Positions 6,097-7,164 of a DNA stretch of 7,164 bases are shown here, in pieces. The notes under the pieces are model-generated. The model was not told the origin of the DNA and did not search any database. It saw only the letters and a list, made by a program, of their open reading frames with translations. Source of the DNA: an uncultured Eubacteriales bacterium (lineage in GTDB: Bacteria; Bacillota; Clostridia; Christensenellales; Aristaeellaceae). A program made the position numbers and the translations under genes. The stretch spans positions 1 to 7,164 of the forward strand of contig UQNM01000096.1 of the NCBI GenBank assembly GCA_900542395.1, read 5' to 3'. Positions within the stretch are counted from its first letter, which is position 1. Each line of letters starts with the position of its first letter.

Positions 6097-6546
6097 ATGT
6101 CATGTCATTGCGATTGCAGGCCGAGCTGCCCGTATGTCGAGTGGCTCCATCCGCTGTGCTGCAACCCGGCGCATTTCTGCTGCGCGGGCTGCGAAAACGG
6201 CCCGACGCTCGTCATCCATAAGATCGTGCTGGAGCCCTGCGGCGGCCAGAGCTGCACGGAGCGCACGTTTACCCTGCGCATCACCGGCCCGAGCTACCCA
6301 AACGGAGAGACGTTCACCCTCCGCGCGGGGAGCTGCACCCAGCTCGACGAGCCACTGGTCATCAGCGGGCTTGAGCCGGGCTGCTATGCCATCGAGGAGC
6401 TGATGAGCAGGCCGTGCGAATACTGCACGACCATCACCGGCCCGGTCATGGGCAACGTCGTCCGCCTGACAAATTCCTGCGTGCCGACCGTCGTCACCAT
6501 CGTCAACCGCAAGCAGCTCTGCCGCCGTCGCCGCTGCTGCGGCTAA
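6097..6546 (+). CDS. Cysteine-rich protein with a Cna-B-like domain, possible spore-surface protein
   Basis: A 149-residue protein with 19 cysteines (3, 5, 7, 11, 21, 22, 28, 29, 32, 48, 53, 80, 96, 107, 110, 128, 142, 147, 148) and no signal peptide or membrane segment. Cysteines cluster in the first 32 residues and in the basic tail RRRRCC. Residues about 37-139 look like a Cna-B/prealbumin-like beta domain: an IHKIVLEP strand, TFTLRITGP, the NGETFTLRAG hairpin, ISGLEPGCYAIEE and a final VTIVNRK strand. Lys42, Glu101 and Asn137 fall where Cna-B domains place their isopeptide triad. I chose ATG 6097 because GGAGGT ends 7 nt upstream; a GTG at 6088 would overlap that site. The convergent neighbour is ypeB and the upstream region has a sigma-K-like promoter, so a mother-cell spore coat or exosporium role is a reasonable inference. 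I recognise no named family for the whole protein. Confidence 0.85.
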   Translation: MSCHCDCRPSCPYVEWLHPLCCNPAHFCCAGCENGPTLVIHKIVLEPCGGQSCTERTFTLRITGPSYPNGETFTLRAGSCTQLDEPLVISGLEPGCYAIEELMSRPCEYCTTITGPVMGNVVRLTNSCVPTVVTIVNRKQLCRRRRCCG

Positions 6547-6551
6547 AACCG

Positions 6552-6586
6552 GCGTTCTCCCCCCCTTCGGGGGAGAATCGCTTTTT
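6552..6586 (+). terminator. Intrinsic terminator of the cysteine-rich gene, first of two
   Basis: TTCTCCCCC (6555-6563) pairs with GGGGGAGAA (6569-6577) across a 5-nt loop. Outer GCG/CGC pairs extend the stem past one bulged T, and a T5 run (6582-6586) follows. It begins 5 nt after the stop codon. Confidence 0.85.
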
Positions 6587-6600
6587 GTCTACAGTCTGCG

Positions 6601-6638
6601 GCGTTCTCCCTCCTTCCGGAGGGAGAATCGCTTTTTTT
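6601..6638 (+). terminator. Second tandem intrinsic terminator, near-copy of the first
   Basis: TTCTCCCTCC (6604-6613) pairs perfectly over 10 bp with GGAGGGAGAA (6618-6627) across a TTCC loop, with the same outer GCG/CGC and a T7 run (6632-6638). It repeats the flanks of the first hairpin almost exactly, while the stem differs by matched changes on both arms. On the minus strand neither hairpin is followed by a T-run, so they serve the plus-strand gene rather than ypeB. Confidence 0.85.
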
Positions 6639-6654
6639 GCATACGGAAAATGGT

Positions 6655-7164
6655 TTACATCGCGGCCTCTCCCTGTTCGGTCGCAATCACGCGCAGAAGC
6701 TGCTCCGTCTCCCCGCTCTTCGCGTTGACAAAGACCCAGTAATCCGCTGCGCCGTCCGTGCAGGAAAAGCCCCAGCAGAGCGCCTCGCCCGCATCCAGCG
6801 GAATGACGCACAGGCGCTCGCTCTTGATCGTGAGCTTGGGCGAAACCATCTCCCGCGCCTGCGCGGCGGTCACCGTCGGCGTTACGTCCGTTCGCCGCGT
6901 GTGGTTGGCCAGATACTGCGAACATTCCGCGCCGACCACGCGCCCGCTGTCCATGCTCACCTGCACCTTGACCTGATCGGGATAGAGCGTCACGCCGTCC
7001 TGCACGGCGGCAAAGTTGGCGACCGCCATGCCGTCGTATTGCTGCACAAAGCACGGCTCCATTTCGCCAAAGCCCACGTCCGCCAGATAGACCTTTGCGT
7101 TTTGCAGGCATGTCCTGACGTCATGCCGGCGGGCGAACGCCGCGTTTTCCGGCATCATCCAGAG
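6655..7164 (-). CDS. ypeB: Spore germination protein YpeB, C-terminal part (5' end outside window)
   Basis: 169 residues are visible; the frame stays open to the window edge, where it reads Leu-Trp before the first Met codons, so the start lies to the right. Full-length YpeB proteins are about 450 residues, so this is roughly the last third. It matches the PepSY-repeat end of YpeB: YPDQVKVQVSMDSGRVVG, the YLANHTRR motif, an EAREM-type repeat start (here AAQAREMVSPKL), then VIPLDAGEALCWGF and a final WVFVNAKSGETEQLLRVI strand. In Bacillus, YpeB sits in the spore, holds and stabilises the cortex-lytic enzyme SleB and is degraded at germination. ypeB usually follows sleB in one transcript, so sleB is expected just beyond the right edge. 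The gene converges on the cysteine-rich gene and ends 108 bp from its stop codon. I see no intrinsic terminator with a T-run for it in the gap. Confidence 0.9.
   Translation of the reverse strand, partial: LWMMPENAAFARRHDVRTCLQNAKVYLADVGFGEMEPCFVQQYDGMAVANFAAVQDGVTLYPDQVKVQVSMDSGRVVGAECSQYLANHTRRTDVTPTVTAAQAREMVSPKLTIKSERLCVIPLDAGEALCWGFSCTDGAADYWVFVNAKSGETEQLLRVIATEQGEAAM

Noticed and set aside
6503..7111. Minus-strand open frame overlapping ypeB and the tandem terminators
   Set aside because: It is in another frame from the YpeB homology, runs through both terminator hairpins and has Arg/Gly-rich low-complexity content.

Overview
The window looks like chromosomal DNA from a GC-rich, spore-forming member of the Clostridia. 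Three things point there: the C-terminal part of the spore germination protein YpeB at the right edge, AGGAGG-type ribosome binding sites before every gene, and short GGGGCTTTGCCCC palindromes of a kind I associate with GC-rich gut Clostridia. The genus cannot be read from the sequence. There is no sign of phage, plasmid, transposon or CRISPR.

Left part (1-476): no protein gene. It holds a small palindromic repeat, a perfect bidirectional hairpin, and on the minus strand a non-coding RNA of about 215 nt that I read as 6S RNA. A perfect consensus housekeeping promoter (TTGACA, 17 bp, TATAAT) drives it.

Middle (477-5850), all on the minus strand and read right to left: a MOP-type polysaccharide flippase with its own sigma-A-like promoter; a CbbX/SpoVK-type AAA+ ATPase with an N-terminal TerB-like region; a Uup-type ABC-F ATPase whose start codon lies 3 nt after the ATPase stop codon; and a small lipoprotein with a copper-amine-oxidase-N-like (stalk) domain. 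The ATPase and the ABC-F protein form a tight translational pair. The flippase and the lipoprotein are co-directional but looser.

Right part (5887-7164): a divergent intergenic region with the flippase promoter on the minus strand and a sigma-K-like promoter on the plus strand. The plus-strand gene encodes a 149-residue protein with 19 cysteines around a Cna-B-like beta domain, and is a candidate spore-surface structural protein. Two near-identical hairpin terminators follow it. The convergent gene beyond is ypeB, cut by the window edge.

The most interesting items are the cysteine-rich Cna-B-like protein with its sporulation-type promoter, the TerB-AAA+ fusion coupled to an ABC-F ATPase, and the 6S RNA. 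I do not see a complete new multi-gene system. The cysteine-rich protein is the best candidate for something undescribed.
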